From NCBI RefSeq assembly GCF_902499075.1, contig NZ_CABVPP010000008.1:62001-126000 (forward strand): a stretch of 64,000 nt of DNA, in the 5' to 3' direction. This DNA comes from Burkholderia pseudomultivorans (lineage in GTDB: Bacteria; Pseudomonadota; Gammaproteobacteria; Burkholderiales; Burkholderiaceae). Of the stretch, positions 16,428 through 25,279 are shown piece by piece. Each line of letters starts with the position of its first letter. Position 1 is the first letter of the stretch. The notes under the pieces are model-generated. The model was not told the DNA's origin. It ran no database searches and saw only the letters and a program-made list of their open reading frames with translations. The position numbers and the translations under genes are program-made.

Positions 16428-16539
16428 GCGTCCCAAGACGCATCGACTCGCCGCATCGCGGCATCTTCAATTGCCCCGCAGGATCTCGCCCTGTCGGGCG
16501 CGATTCCGTGGGCTCTTTCATTTCAGGAACCCCATGAAA
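16428..16539 (+). promoter_or_regulatory. structured leader, ATCGA-hairpin family, copy E
   Basis: Hairpin 1 is GCGTC-ccaa-GACGC (16428-16441), then ATCGA. Hairpin 2 is GCCGC/GCGGC (16450-16462). After a C/T-rich stretch, TTTCAT (16516-16521) pairs with ATGAAA (16534-16539), which again includes the start codon. CAGGA, the ribosome-binding site, lies in its loop. Confidence 0.6.
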
Positions 16540-17559
16540 CTCTCTCCCGCACGCCTTGCCAAGCTGCTCTCCGCCTATATCCCGAGGCGTCTTCCGGTGT
16601 TAATCACTGGCCGGCCGGGTATTGGCAAATCGGACATCGTCGAATCCGCCACGGAGGCGGCCGGCCACGATCTCCTGATCAGCCATCCCGTTGTCGAAGA
16701 CCCGACCGACTCGAAGGGCTTGCCGTTCCCGTCGGCCGACGGCCAGCATGCTCGATTCCTGCCTTTCGGCGACCTCGAGCGCGCGCTGTCAGCGACACGT
16801 CCGCTGGTCTGGTTCTTCGACGATCTCGGGCAGGCATCGCCGGCAGTGCAGGCGGCCAAGATGCAACTGTTGCTCGCACGTCGAATCGGCGAGCACCAAT
16901 TGCCGGATTTCGTCACATTCGTCGCGGCTACGAATCGCCGCGGTGACAACGCCGCTGTAAGCGGGATCCTCGATCCTCTGATCTCGCGGTTTGCCGCGGT
17001 CGTCGAGCTCGAAGCGACCGTGGACGACTGGACGACTTGGGCGGTTCAGCAAGACGTGCCTCCCGAGCTGATCGCGTTCCTTCGCTTCCGGCCGGACCTG
17101 CTCTGGGAGGAGCGTAGCGGCCGCGACATCGTTGCGTCGGCAAGTCCCCGGAAATGGGGGTTTCTCGCCAAGACCATGTCGGCTGTTCCGGCCGATCTCT
17201 TGCCCGACGCAATCAATGCGACAGTCGGTGAAGGCGCCGGCGCCGAGCTGCTCAGCTTTCTCGCGATTTATCGGGCTCTCCCATCGGTCGACGCGATTCT
17301 CCTGAATCCCGATCTGGGCGTCATCCCCGACGAGCCGAGCATTCTTTATGCGCTCACCGCGGCGCTCGCACACAAGGCGAGCGACGGCAATTTCGAGCGC
17401 GTGCTGCAATATGCGGATCGCCTCGTTGATGCTGGTCGCCGTGAGTTTACGGCACTGCTCGTACGTGATGCCACGGCCCGCAGGCCCGACCTGGCAAACC
17501 ACCACGCGTTCATTCGCGCCCAAGGCGGGGAGATTGGCAAGATCATTCGCGGCGAGTGA
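16534..17559 (+). CDS. MoxR-like AAA+ ATPase
   Basis: A 341-residue AAA+ ATPase. The Walker A box is GRPGIGKSD (26-34) and Walker B is LVWFFDDLG (about 88-97). Sensor 1 is in FVAATNRR (about 126-133), and an arginine-finger region follows. The MoxR type fits because the gene precedes a DUF3150-like gene and a VWA/metallopeptidase gene, the usual partners of MoxR ATPases. Such ATPases act as chaperones that load metal or remodel complexes through the VWA protein. A specific substrate cannot be assigned. Confidence 0.8.
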   Translation: MKLSPARLAKLLSAYIPRRLPVLITGRPGIGKSDIVESATEAAGHDLLISHPVVEDPTDSKGLPFPSADGQHARFLPFGDLERALSATRPLVWFFDDLGQASPAVQAAKMQLLLARRIGEHQLPDFVTFVAATNRRGDNAAVSGILDPLISRFAAVVELEATVDDWTTWAVQQDVPPELIAFLRFRPDLLWEERSGRDIVASASPRKWGFLAKTMSAVPADLLPDAINATVGEGAGAELLSFLAIYRALPSVDAILLNPDLGVIPDEPSILYALTAALAHKASDGNFERVLQYADRLVDAGRREFTALLVRDATARRPDLANHHAFIRAQGGEIGKIIRGE

Positions 17560-17595
17560 CCGCGTTCCAAAAACTCTGTAGTGCTTTTCCCTGTT

Positions 17596-17627
17596 GCCAC
17601 GGCCGATTCCGGTCCGTGGCTTTTTTT
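17596..17627 (+). terminator. Rho-independent terminator
   Basis: Seven-pair stem GCCACGG/CCGTGGC followed by seven T. It lies between the ATPase and the DUF3150-like gene, so these may be separately controlled despite their linkage. Confidence 0.8.
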
Positions 17628-17662
17628 CGTCCCGACATTTTTCTGATTATCTGGAGCTATTC

Positions 17663-18592
17663 ATGAACATCACCGAGCTGCAGTCCAAGGTCATGTTGTC
17701 GTCCCTCACGATTTCTACGTGGGTTGCCCGTCGCTACGACGGGAAAGTCACGGAGGAGGTGGAGAAAAGCCACAGCGCACGCGGCATCGGGCGCTTCAAC
17801 AAGCGCCTGTTGCCCGAGCATGCACCGAGCTATGCCGAAGTGCTGTCGATCGGCAGCCGGATCCGCTCCCACTACTACGGCCGGACGTTGAAGTACGACC
17901 AGTTGGGCGTGCGGTTGCTGCCCACCATGGTTTACATGGAGTTGGCCGACCGGTTGCGCGCAATGAAGGACGAGTTCGATCTCGCAGTGTCGGTCTTCCT
18001 GACGAACTACCTCGACCTGAAGGAGCAGGCGAGGGCGGAGATGCACACCCTGTACAACGAGGCCGACTATCCGAGCTTGGCGGAGCTGAAGGGCAAGTTC
18101 GGGGTCAAGCTGTCGGTGCTCCCGTTCCCGGACGCCAGCCAGTTCGGTGTCGATCTGCCGACCGATGTACTGACGACTTTGCGCACGGAGGTCGACGCGC
18201 ACGCGATGGCGTCGATCCAGACCGCGAACAAAGACCTGGTCGGCCGGCTCTACGAGGCCGTTTCGACGATGGCGTCTCGGCTGTACGCATCCGGCAACGT
18301 TCGACTCGACGTCGCGAACCATGTGCGGGAGTTGTGCGACCTGCTCCCGAAGCTGAATTTCAGCGACGACCCGAAGCTCGCGCACATCCTCTCGGAGGCG
18401 AAGCGGCACCTCGCCGCACACAACGGCGCGGAACTCAAAGAGTCGAGCGTCCTGCGTTCACAGGTGGCCAGTAAGGCCACCGAAATCGAGGGGCTGATGG
18501 CGGCCTTCATGGGCGGCGCGCCGGCCGTGCCGCTGACCGACCAGGTTACGGCGCCGCCGGCGACTGCCGTGTCGTTCCTCGCAGCCGCATGA
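17663..18592 (+). CDS. DUF3150-like protein
   Basis: A 309-residue, mainly helical protein resembling DUF3150, a family regularly encoded between a MoxR-type ATPase and a VWA protein on mobile elements. The N-terminal 70 residues include ISTWVARRYDGKVTEEV, a motif I associate with the family. A long helical section follows and the C terminus is a low-complexity Ala/Pro tail. CTGGAGC is the ribosome-binding site for the ATG at 17663. Its role is probably to link the ATPase and the VWA protein (inference). Confidence 0.65.
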   Translation: MNITELQSKVMLSSLTISTWVARRYDGKVTEEVEKSHSARGIGRFNKRLLPEHAPSYAEVLSIGSRIRSHYYGRTLKYDQLGVRLLPTMVYMELADRLRAMKDEFDLAVSVFLTNYLDLKEQARAEMHTLYNEADYPSLAELKGKFGVKLSVLPFPDASQFGVDLPTDVLTTLRTEVDAHAMASIQTANKDLVGRLYEAVSTMASRLYASGNVRLDVANHVRELCDLLPKLNFSDDPKLAHILSEAKRHLAAHNGAELKESSVLRSQVASKATEIEGLMAAFMGGAPAVPLTDQVTAPPATAVSFLAAA

Positions 18593-18599
18593 GGTCGCC

Positions 18600-19808
18600 A
18601 TGGACGCACGCATCGCGAAGCAGCGTACGGCTCTGGTCCTCGATCACCCGTTCATTGGCGCGTTGGCCCTACGGCTCAAAGTCCGCGAGGATCCGGGTTG
18701 CAAGACGTTCTGGACGGACGGTGAGTCGCTCGGCTACAACCCGGTGTATGCAGCGGGCTTGACGGATCTGCAGATCCGCGCGGTGCTTGCGCATGAGGTA
18801 TGGCACGTCGCCGGCGGACATTGTTGGCGTCAGGGTCCTCGTGATCCCGAAGGCTGGAATGAAGCGTGCGACTACGTCGTCAACCTGATCGTGGAGGGCG
18901 CTGGGATGCAACTGCCACCTGGCGCGCTCATCGATAGTCGCTTCCAAGGGATGTCGGCCGAGGAGGTGTACGGGATTCGCATGCATGAGAAGCGGCAGGC
19001 GGCAAAGCAACATGCCGGTAGTCAGCTTTCCGCTCCGCGGCCGGGCAGCAAGCCGGGCAGATCTGCGGGCTCTCCGAATGGCCGACCATCAGGTTCGGGG
19101 GATGACCTTGCGGCCGAACCAGCGCCTTCCTGCGGGGAAGTCCGGCAGTACGCGGGACCCGACAAGCCGGCAAAGGAAGCCGAGTGGAAAGTGGCCGTGC
19201 TGCAGGCGGCCAAAGCAGCGCAGGCGTGCGGCAAGCTCGGCGGCGCGTTACAGGCTGCTGTGGAGCAATCCGCGGCGGCCGTGGTCGACTGGCGTTCGCT
19301 CCTGCATCGCTTTGCGCAGGACGCGGCACCGACCGACTACACGTGGGCGCAGCCGAATCGTCGCTATCTGCATCTCGGGATGTATCTGCCGTCGCTGAAC
19401 GAGCCGGCAGTGGGCGACGCGGTGTTCGTACGCGATGCCAGCGGCTCGGTCTGGGATGAAACGCAGGCCCAGTTCGCGGCCGAGATTCTCGCTGTCTCCG
19501 AGGCGGTGCGCCCGCGGCGCTTGATCGTGATGGATTGCGATGAGCGGGTGACCCAGGTTCAGGTATTCGAGTCGGATGATCCGGTCGAGCTCGCGCCGTT
19601 GAAAGGCGGCGGTGGCACTTCGTTTGTCGATCCATTTCGATGGCTCGCGCGTGAGGACATCGAACCGGCGTTTCTCGTGTATTTGACCGACATGGACGGC
19701 ACGTTTCCATCCGAAGAGCCGGCATACCCGGTCCTTTGGGCGTCCACGACACCGCTGAAGCGCGCGCGACGCGCGCCGTTCGGCGAGACGATCGAAGTCG
19801 TGTGCTGA
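18600..19808 (+). CDS. putative metallopeptidase with VWA-like C-terminal domain (DUF2201 type)
   Basis: A 402-residue protein with two domains. The N-terminal part (1-140) has a zinc-protease-like H65-E-V-W-H69 motif followed by GGHCW, as in DUF2201_N. A low-complexity Ser/Gly/Pro linker spans about 140-195. The C-terminal part (about 270-400) is VWA-like, with the MIDAS motif D-A-S-G-S near residue 279 and GGGGTSF further on. The start lies eight bases after the DUF3150-like stop, so the two form one unit. It may be a peptidase or a metal-dependent adaptor activated by the MoxR-type ATPase. Confidence 0.75.
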   Translation: MDARIAKQRTALVLDHPFIGALALRLKVREDPGCKTFWTDGESLGYNPVYAAGLTDLQIRAVLAHEVWHVAGGHCWRQGPRDPEGWNEACDYVVNLIVEGAGMQLPPGALIDSRFQGMSAEEVYGIRMHEKRQAAKQHAGSQLSAPRPGSKPGRSAGSPNGRPSGSGDDLAAEPAPSCGEVRQYAGPDKPAKEAEWKVAVLQAAKAAQACGKLGGALQAAVEQSAAAVVDWRSLLHRFAQDAAPTDYTWAQPNRRYLHLGMYLPSLNEPAVGDAVFVRDASGSVWDETQAQFAAEILAVSEAVRPRRLIVMDCDERVTQVQVFESDDPVELAPLKGGGGTSFVDPFRWLAREDIEPAFLVYLTDMDGTFPSEEPAYPVLWASTTPLKRARRAPFGETIEVVC

Positions 19809-19840
19809 GCGGCCGCGTGTCGGAGCCATTTCTGAAACCC

Positions 19841-19869
19841 GCCCGGTCCTTGTGACCGGGCTTTTTTTT
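19841..19869 (+). terminator. Rho-independent terminator
   Basis: Eight-pair stem GCCCGGTC/GACCGGGC followed by eight T, closing the ATPase-VWA module. Confidence 0.85.
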
Positions 19870-19955
19870 GTCCATCGCGGGCGCATGCCACGAGTCTGCG
19901 TGTCCGAGAGGGGAGAAAGCTATACGATTTTCTTGAGCATTTCGGGGATGCGGCC

Positions 19956-19967
19956 ACAACCGGTTGT
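19956..19967. promoter_or_regulatory. ACAACCGGTTGT palindrome, candidate operator (site 2)
   Basis: A perfect 12-base palindrome containing the same CAACCGGTTG core as at 4036 and 30879. It lies 116 bases upstream of the first conjugation gene and 6 bases after GAGCATTTCGGGGATG (19935-19950). That second motif has a near copy at 37105. Probably a binding site for a regulator of the transfer operon. Confidence 0.45.
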
Positions 19968-20082
19968 TCGGAAAACCGCAAACCGACCGGGGCGGCGCGG
20001 GTTTCCACGGCCGCGCGAAAGCTGTTCAATTTTGCCATTCTTTCGGGCGACTACCGGACGTGCGAGCTTGAACAATAGCTGC

Positions 20083-21129
20083 ATGTCTGAAATTGCCGAA
20101 AATCCCTTTCTGAAGGTCGCGCGACTCGAAGAGAACGCGGTACAGCTGTTCTTCGAGTCGCTGAAGCTCATCAAGCCGTACCTCGATTCACCAAATGTCG
20201 CCGAAGTCATGATCAACTCGGCGAACAACATCTGGGTCGAGGAGCGGGGGGTGATGCGCCGCCTCGAAATCGAATTCAATCCGGCGACGCTGACAGGTGC
20301 CATTCATTCGCTCGCGGCCTCGGTTGAGAAATCCGCGCACGCTGGTACGGCCCAGGGGATTATCAACGGCGGCCACAAGAATCTGCGGATCGCAACCGTC
20401 ATGAAGCCGACGGCAATCGACGGAGATGCGCTCGCGATCCGGCGGCACCGCGAGACCAATCTTTCGATCAAGGATTACGCGCGCATGGGCGCCTTCTCCT
20501 TGGTCCACGCGAAGCGAAGCATTGAGCGGCCTATCTTCCCACCCGGCGTCGCGGATGAAGCGCTCGCCGAGGCGTTCACCACGATGGTTCAGCAGCGCGC
20601 CAATGTGCTCGTCGCCGGCGGTACATCGACCGGCAAGACTACGTTCCTCAACGCGCTGAATGGTCTGATTCCCAGTGAGGAGCGGGTCATCACGATCGAA
20701 GACACGATGGAGCTGAAGGTCGACCTTCCGAACCGGGTCCGACTTCTGTCGAACCCCGACAAGGGCGTGACAACGCAGGTTCTGGTGGCGCTTTGCCTTC
20801 GGTTCCGTCCCGACAGAATCATCGTCGGCGAAGTCCGCGGCGGAGAAGCGTTCGACTTCATCCAGGCGCTCAGCACCGGCCATGACGGCGGAATGGGTTC
20901 GATTCACTCGAATGATGCGCGCGGCGGCCTGAGCCGCCTCGAGAGCCTCGCGATGTTGGGCATCCCGCGCGGCAGCCGGTGGGAGCTCACCGACATGCGC
21001 AAGGCAATCGCCGACTGTTTCCACTACGTCATTCACCTGCGCCGATCAGGGGAGCTGCGCCATGTGTCGGAAGTACTGGCGATCAAGGGCTTCAAAGACG
21101 GGGACTACGTTCTCGAACGCGTTTTTTAA
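20083..21129 (+). CDS. VirB11/TrbB-type conjugation ATPase
   Basis: A 348-residue secretion ATPase of the VirB11/TrbB family, which forms a cytoplasmic hexamer at the base of type IV secretion systems. Walker A is GGTSTGKTT (179-187), the Asp box is VITIEDTMEL, Walker B is IIVGEVRGGEA, and the His box is TGHDGGMGSIHSN. The N-terminal half matches the family's sensor domain. It is the first gene of the transfer operon. The start is the ATG at 20083, since the longer open frame upstream crosses the operator-like region. Confidence 0.9.
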   Translation: MSEIAENPFLKVARLEENAVQLFFESLKLIKPYLDSPNVAEVMINSANNIWVEERGVMRRLEIEFNPATLTGAIHSLAASVEKSAHAGTAQGIINGGHKNLRIATVMKPTAIDGDALAIRRHRETNLSIKDYARMGAFSLVHAKRSIERPIFPPGVADEALAEAFTTMVQQRANVLVAGGTSTGKTTFLNALNGLIPSEERVITIEDTMELKVDLPNRVRLLSNPDKGVTTQVLVALCLRFRPDRIIVGEVRGGEAFDFIQALSTGHDGGMGSIHSNDARGGLSRLESLAMLGIPRGSRWELTDMRKAIADCFHYVIHLRRSGELRHVSEVLAIKGFKDGDYVLERVF

Positions 21130-21147
21130 CCACACGGGGTTTATCCA

Positions 21148-21528
21148 ATGAAGAAGCACCTCCAATCGTTGCGTTCGCTGGTCCGGAAAAAGGTCCGGCA
21201 CACCGCGCACTACTACTTCGGGCGTGGCCACCGGCTCTCCACGCTGATCGCGCTGGCGCTGACGTTCGCAGCACCGGCCGCGAAAGCCGTCGACCTCAGC
21301 GACCTGGGTAGCGCGACCGCCATCATTTGTCTGATCCAGGCCTACGTCAGCGGCCCGTGGCTCATGGCGATTGGCGTGGTGCTGATCATTGTCGGTGCGG
21401 TCGCGATCGCGAATTCGGAAAGCAATATCGGGAAATTCCTTTCCTCCGTGATCGTCGGGATCGGTCTCGCCGCGTGCGCGATTCCAATCGTCAAAAACCA
21501 GTTGAAGATCAACTACACCTGTGCGTGA
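21148..21528 (+). CDS. VirB2/TrbC-type pilin
   Basis: A 126-residue pilin precursor. It has an unusually long basic leader of about 45 residues ending AAPAAKA, a likely peptidase site, followed by two hydrophobic segments (about 55-80 and 85-110) joined by a short loop. This is the layout of VirB2/TrbC pilins. The position directly after virB11 and before virB3 agrees. Cysteines at both ends of the mature region could form a disulfide. Confidence 0.85.
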   Translation: MKKHLQSLRSLVRKKVRHTAHYYFGRGHRLSTLIALALTFAAPAAKAVDLSDLGSATAIICLIQAYVSGPWLMAIGVVLIIVGAVAIANSESNIGKFLSSVIVGIGLAACAIPIVKNQLKINYTCA

Positions 21529-21832
21529 ACCGAAAAAGGTCAGCCGGTCGCTTTCCCTGCCCCGCCAAATGGGGGGCGCGGACCGCGGTCTCGCGATCGC
21601 CAACGGAACCCTGACCACATTGCTTTGCTACACCAGCATGTCGCCGACCTTCCTCGTCGTGGGAATCGTCGTCCATTGGGTGCTTCGTTGGCTGTCGTCG
21701 AGCGATCCGTGGTGGCGCGAGGTGCTGGTCGTCTACAACCGGTACCCCGACGTTCACGAGCCACTTGCGACAGCGGATGTTGCCGCCCGATTCCGGCGGC
21801 CGTATGGATTTGATCAGGAGCTTCCGTTGTGA
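21521..21832 (+). CDS. VirB3/TrbD-type inner membrane protein
   Basis: A 103-residue protein starting at GTG, overlapping the pilin gene by eight bases and the next by four (GTGA). One to two hydrophobic segments lie around residues 25-60, followed by SSDPWWREVL, typical of TrbD/VirB3 proteins that associate with the VirB4 ATPase. The assignment rests on size, topology and position between virB2 and virB4. Confidence 0.8.
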   Translation: MREPKKVSRSLSLPRQMGGADRGLAIANGTLTTLLCYTSMSPTFLVVGIVVHWVLRWLSSSDPWWREVLVVYNRYPDVHEPLATADVAARFRRPYGFDQELPL

Positions 21833-24306
21833 GCGCCAACCCGAAGCGTCGAGCGGTTCAGGAAATCGCCCCGTGGGCGACGATGGTGACGCCCGAAATT
21901 ATTCTGGACAAGGACGGGTCATTGCTGACCCTGTACTCGTTCGAGGGCGTGGACGCCGACAGCCCCAATTCCGACGAAATCTCGGCCGCCCGAGACAATC
22001 TCGACCATGCTTGCAAAAATTTCGACCACCGGATCACCGCCTGGTGGCGCGTATCGCACCGCCGAGTAAGGGGAGAAATCGGCGGCAAGTTCGCGTCGGA
22101 AATGGATCGGCACGTCGATGCGATCAACCAGAAGAGTATCGGGAGCGGAAAGTACTTCCGCAATACTCACTCTCTCGCGCTCGCATATACGCCTGAAACC
22201 GGCATCAACAAGCTCTTCGAAAAAGTCGCGTACCACATGACGGTGGGCGGAAAATCGGTCCCGATCGCGTTGCTCGAGACCGTCAAAGATATGGTCCTTG
22301 CGCGTAGTGCGTTCGTGTTCGACATGGAACGCATCACGTCGGATATCAAGCGCTTCGAAGGCATCCTGGACGCGTTCAAAGGCGGCGTAGCGCGCCTCAA
22401 AATGAAGCGGCTCCAGCTGCAGAGCGCCTTGGCGTTCCTTCACCAGACCGCCAATCCGTCGGTTCCCCCGCGGCGCGTGCGGTATCCCGTGACGATGCTC
22501 GACACCCATCTGACCGAAACCTTCGTGACGTACGGCGCCGAGCACATCATGTTCGAGTCCGCCTATGGGACACGGTACGCAAAGATCATCTCGGTGAAAG
22601 AGTGGATGGGCTTCCAGGAGGCCGCACTTGACGTCCTGACTGACGTCGACGCGGAGCTAGACGTGTGCGTCATGTTTCGCTTCCTCTCGACCAGCAAGGC
22701 ACAGGCGTTCATCGAGAAGATGCGCAAGTTCTATAAGGTCGCTGCGTTCAGTCCAATGAAGATCCTGAAGGGGTTCTTCTCGAAGGACGAGAAGAAGGAA
22801 AACATGGAGAACGAGAAGGGGCGCGAGATCCTGGCAGAGGAGGCCGAAAACGCGCTCGCTCGCCTGATCGCTGATGGCCAGCAGTATGGCTTCGTGAACA
22901 TCTCGGTAGTCGTATATGGAGACACGGTCACCGAGTGTGACGACAACGCGCGGGAGATTGTCGGCCGCATCGGCAACGCTGGATTCGGTGTACTGGTCGA
23001 GAAGCGCAACTTGCCGGCAGCGTGGGCATCGACGCTCCCCGGGCGCTGGGATCAACAAAAGCGCCTGCAGTTCGTCGAGACGCCAGTAGTCTCGGACATC
23101 GCGCCGGTGCGCGGCGTTGCGGAAGGCAGCGACGTTAATCCATGGCTCACGCAGCAGCTTGGCGAGAGAATCGGCCCTTTGACGCTTCTCCCGACCCGGC
23201 ACCGAACGCTGCAGCGGGTCTCGTTGCACGATCCGAGTGGAAAGTCGCACGCGCTGATCGTCGGTCCGATCGGTGCCGGCAAGACGATCTTTCTCAACTT
23301 TCTCGTTTCCCAAACTGGACGCTTCCGGCCGCGCCGCATCAAGTTCGACAAGAACCGTTCAACGCGCATTCCGACCGTGTTTGCCAATGGCAAGTTCGTC
23401 GACGTCACCGGCAAGTTTGCAGCTGCGACGCAGGTCAACCCGCTGTCTCTGTTGGCCGATCCTCGGCACTACACCTACGTGTCGGGGTGGGTGCAGATGG
23501 CAATCGAGGGCGACGGTGAGGATTTCCGGTGCACCCCGCAACAGGAGCGGACGATCTACGAACGCGTTGTCACGCTCGCGCAGGGCTATGGTCCCGAGTA
23601 CTGGACGCTCTCTTTCCTGGCCCCGCTACTGCCTGCCGAGCTACGGGACCGCTTGCAGATCTGGACGAAAGGTGAAAAGAACGGTCGGTTCTTCGACCAC
23701 GTCGAGGACGCGTTCTCGCTGTCTGACGATCTGGCAATCGAGATGGGGGAATTGTTCGAAAGCTACCCGGTCGCTGCGGCGCTGTTTATGGACTACGCGT
23801 TCTATCGGATCTCGCAGTGGCTCGACGGCAAGCGCGTCACGATCATTGAGGTTGAGGAGTGCGGGTTCTTCTTCCGGTATCCGCGCTTCTATGCACGGCT
23901 GGAGATGTGGGTCGTGACGATCCGGGGTTTGAACGGGACGCTAGTGATGGCGACTCAGTCGCTGAGCCAGCTAGAACGGGTTCCGAACTTCGAGATCATG
24001 AAGGAGAACATCCCGAACTTCTTCTTCCTCCCGAACCGGGACGCTCGGAACAACAAACGCCTCTATCGCGATGTGTTTGGCCTGACGGACGACCAGATCG
24101 ACATGATCAGCGATGGCGTTCCCAACCGCGACTATCTGTGGGTTACGCCGGATCACTCCCGGATGCTGCAGGCGAAATTCCCGAAGGAAGCACTCGCGAT
24201 ATTGCGCGCCGATGGCGCGGCGCAGCGGACTCTCGACAAGCACCTCGCCAGCGGCTCGCCGACTTGGCGCGAAGACTATCTCGCTGAAATGGCGACTCTC
24301 GACTGA
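21829..24306 (+). CDS. VirB4/TrbE-type conjugation ATPase
   Basis: An 825-residue ATPase of the VirB4/TrbE/CagE family. Walker A is GPIGAGKT (about residues 478-486) and Walker B is VTIIEVEE (near 671), followed by the ATQS motif. The N-terminal half matches the CagE/TrbE/VirB domain. It energises pilus assembly and substrate transfer at the inner membrane. The start is GTG in a GTGA overlap with virB3. The hydrophobic residue after the Walker B acid is replaced, giving VEECGFFF. Confidence 0.9.
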   Translation: MSANPKRRAVQEIAPWATMVTPEIILDKDGSLLTLYSFEGVDADSPNSDEISAARDNLDHACKNFDHRITAWWRVSHRRVRGEIGGKFASEMDRHVDAINQKSIGSGKYFRNTHSLALAYTPETGINKLFEKVAYHMTVGGKSVPIALLETVKDMVLARSAFVFDMERITSDIKRFEGILDAFKGGVARLKMKRLQLQSALAFLHQTANPSVPPRRVRYPVTMLDTHLTETFVTYGAEHIMFESAYGTRYAKIISVKEWMGFQEAALDVLTDVDAELDVCVMFRFLSTSKAQAFIEKMRKFYKVAAFSPMKILKGFFSKDEKKENMENEKGREILAEEAENALARLIADGQQYGFVNISVVVYGDTVTECDDNAREIVGRIGNAGFGVLVEKRNLPAAWASTLPGRWDQQKRLQFVETPVVSDIAPVRGVAEGSDVNPWLTQQLGERIGPLTLLPTRHRTLQRVSLHDPSGKSHALIVGPIGAGKTIFLNFLVSQTGRFRPRRIKFDKNRSTRIPTVFANGKFVDVTGKFAAATQVNPLSLLADPRHYTYVSGWVQMAIEGDGEDFRCTPQQERTIYERVVTLAQGYGPEYWTLSFLAPLLPAELRDRLQIWTKGEKNGRFFDHVEDAFSLSDDLAIEMGELFESYPVAAALFMDYAFYRISQWLDGKRVTIIEVEECGFFFRYPRFYARLEMWVVTIRGLNGTLVMATQSLSQLERVPNFEIMKENIPNFFFLPNRDARNNKRLYRDVFGLTDDQIDMISDGVPNRDYLWVTPDHSRMLQAKFPKEALAILRADGAAQRTLDKHLASGSPTWREDYLAEMATLD

Positions 24307-24316
24307 TGGGAACCCG

Positions 24317-24527
24317 ATGAAGCCTACTACGATTTCGACGCTGCAGTCTCTGTATCGCGGCGCGCCCGGCCTGACGGAAGACGAGATCAAGAAGACCGCC
24401 ACCGATACACCCGCACGGGTTCATCTTCCAGTGGGGCGGCCTTCGCTATGCCGCTCGTCGCAAACGCCCGTCCGACGGAACACAAACGCTGTTTGCCGCG
24501 CGCGCGGCACGTCGCAACCTCGACTGA
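24317..24527 (+). pseudogene. small gene between virB4 and virB5, apparently frameshifted
   Basis: An ATG at 24317, 11 bases after the virB4 stop, opens MKPTTISTLQSLYRG... and reads well to about 24410. From about 24414 a different frame reads HGFIFQWGGLRYAARRKR and stops at 24527, 11 bases before the virB5 start. Joining the two gives one protein of about 70 residues filling the gap. The first frame otherwise runs on into virB5 with a cysteine- and arginine-rich, unlikely stretch. This may be a real frameshift, a sequencing error, or recoding. No family recognised. Confidence 0.35.
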
Positions 24528-24538
24528 AAGGCCTCACG

Positions 24539-25279
24539 ATGAAACTTCTGCCGACCCTCCGCGCCGCAGCCTTCGCGGCATCCCTGTTCGTTGCGCAGCA
24601 TGCCTCCGCGATGATCGTTTTTGATCCGACGAACTTTGCGCAAAACGTGATCACCGCTGCCAAGGCGGTTCAAGGGGAAATCTACCAAAACACGAACATC
24701 ATCTATCAGTACCAGATGATGGCGAATCAACTTCTGCAGGCGACGAACCTGAATCCGGCGGCATGGAAAGCCGCGTACGACCAGATTACGGGCGATATCA
24801 ACAAGGTCAAAAATCTCGTCGGAACGCTCAACGGCCTATACGGCGATCTGAAGAAGGGCGGTGAGTGGGTGAACCAGGTTCAGGGCTTGATCAGCCGGTC
24901 CGGAAAGTCGAACGCGCAGTGGTTCGCCGACATGAACACGCTGTTCGAGCAGAACGATAAGGTCGCGCGGAATTTATTCCAGATGGGTTCGAACATCATG
25001 CAGCACACCAACGACATGGCGCAGCGCCGTCAGGAACTGCAATCGCAGTTGTCGATGTCGCCAACGCAACAGGCAACGGCCGAGATCACGACGCATTACC
25101 TCGATATCGTCACAAGCCAGAACGCGGACATCCTCCAGCTCAGTGCCGCGAAGGCGCAAAAGGACGCCCAGAAGGACGCCCAACAGGCCGAGGAAGATAA
25201 AGAAAAGGCAGGCGACGCCCAGAAATTTATCTCGAAACAACAGGCCGAACGGGCCGCCTACGGCGTCGGTCAGCAATGA
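24539..25279 (+). CDS. VirB5/TrbJ-type conjugation protein
   Basis: A 246-residue secreted protein with a signal peptide (about 1-24, ending HASA) and then a mostly helical body starting MIVFDPTNFAQNVITAAKAV, the hallmark of TrbJ/VirB5 minor pilins. The C-terminal 45 residues are a Gln/Asp/Lys-rich helix (KAQKDAQKDAQQAEEDKEKA). The start is the ATG at 24539 after GAAAGG. An upstream in-frame start would remove the signal peptide. It overlaps virB6 by ATGA. Confidence 0.85.
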   Translation: MKLLPTLRAAAFAASLFVAQHASAMIVFDPTNFAQNVITAAKAVQGEIYQNTNIIYQYQMMANQLLQATNLNPAAWKAAYDQITGDINKVKNLVGTLNGLYGDLKKGGEWVNQVQGLISRSGKSNAQWFADMNTLFEQNDKVARNLFQMGSNIMQHTNDMAQRRQELQSQLSMSPTQQATAEITTHYLDIVTSQNADILQLSAAKAQKDAQKDAQQAEEDKEKAGDAQKFISKQQAERAAYGVGQQ

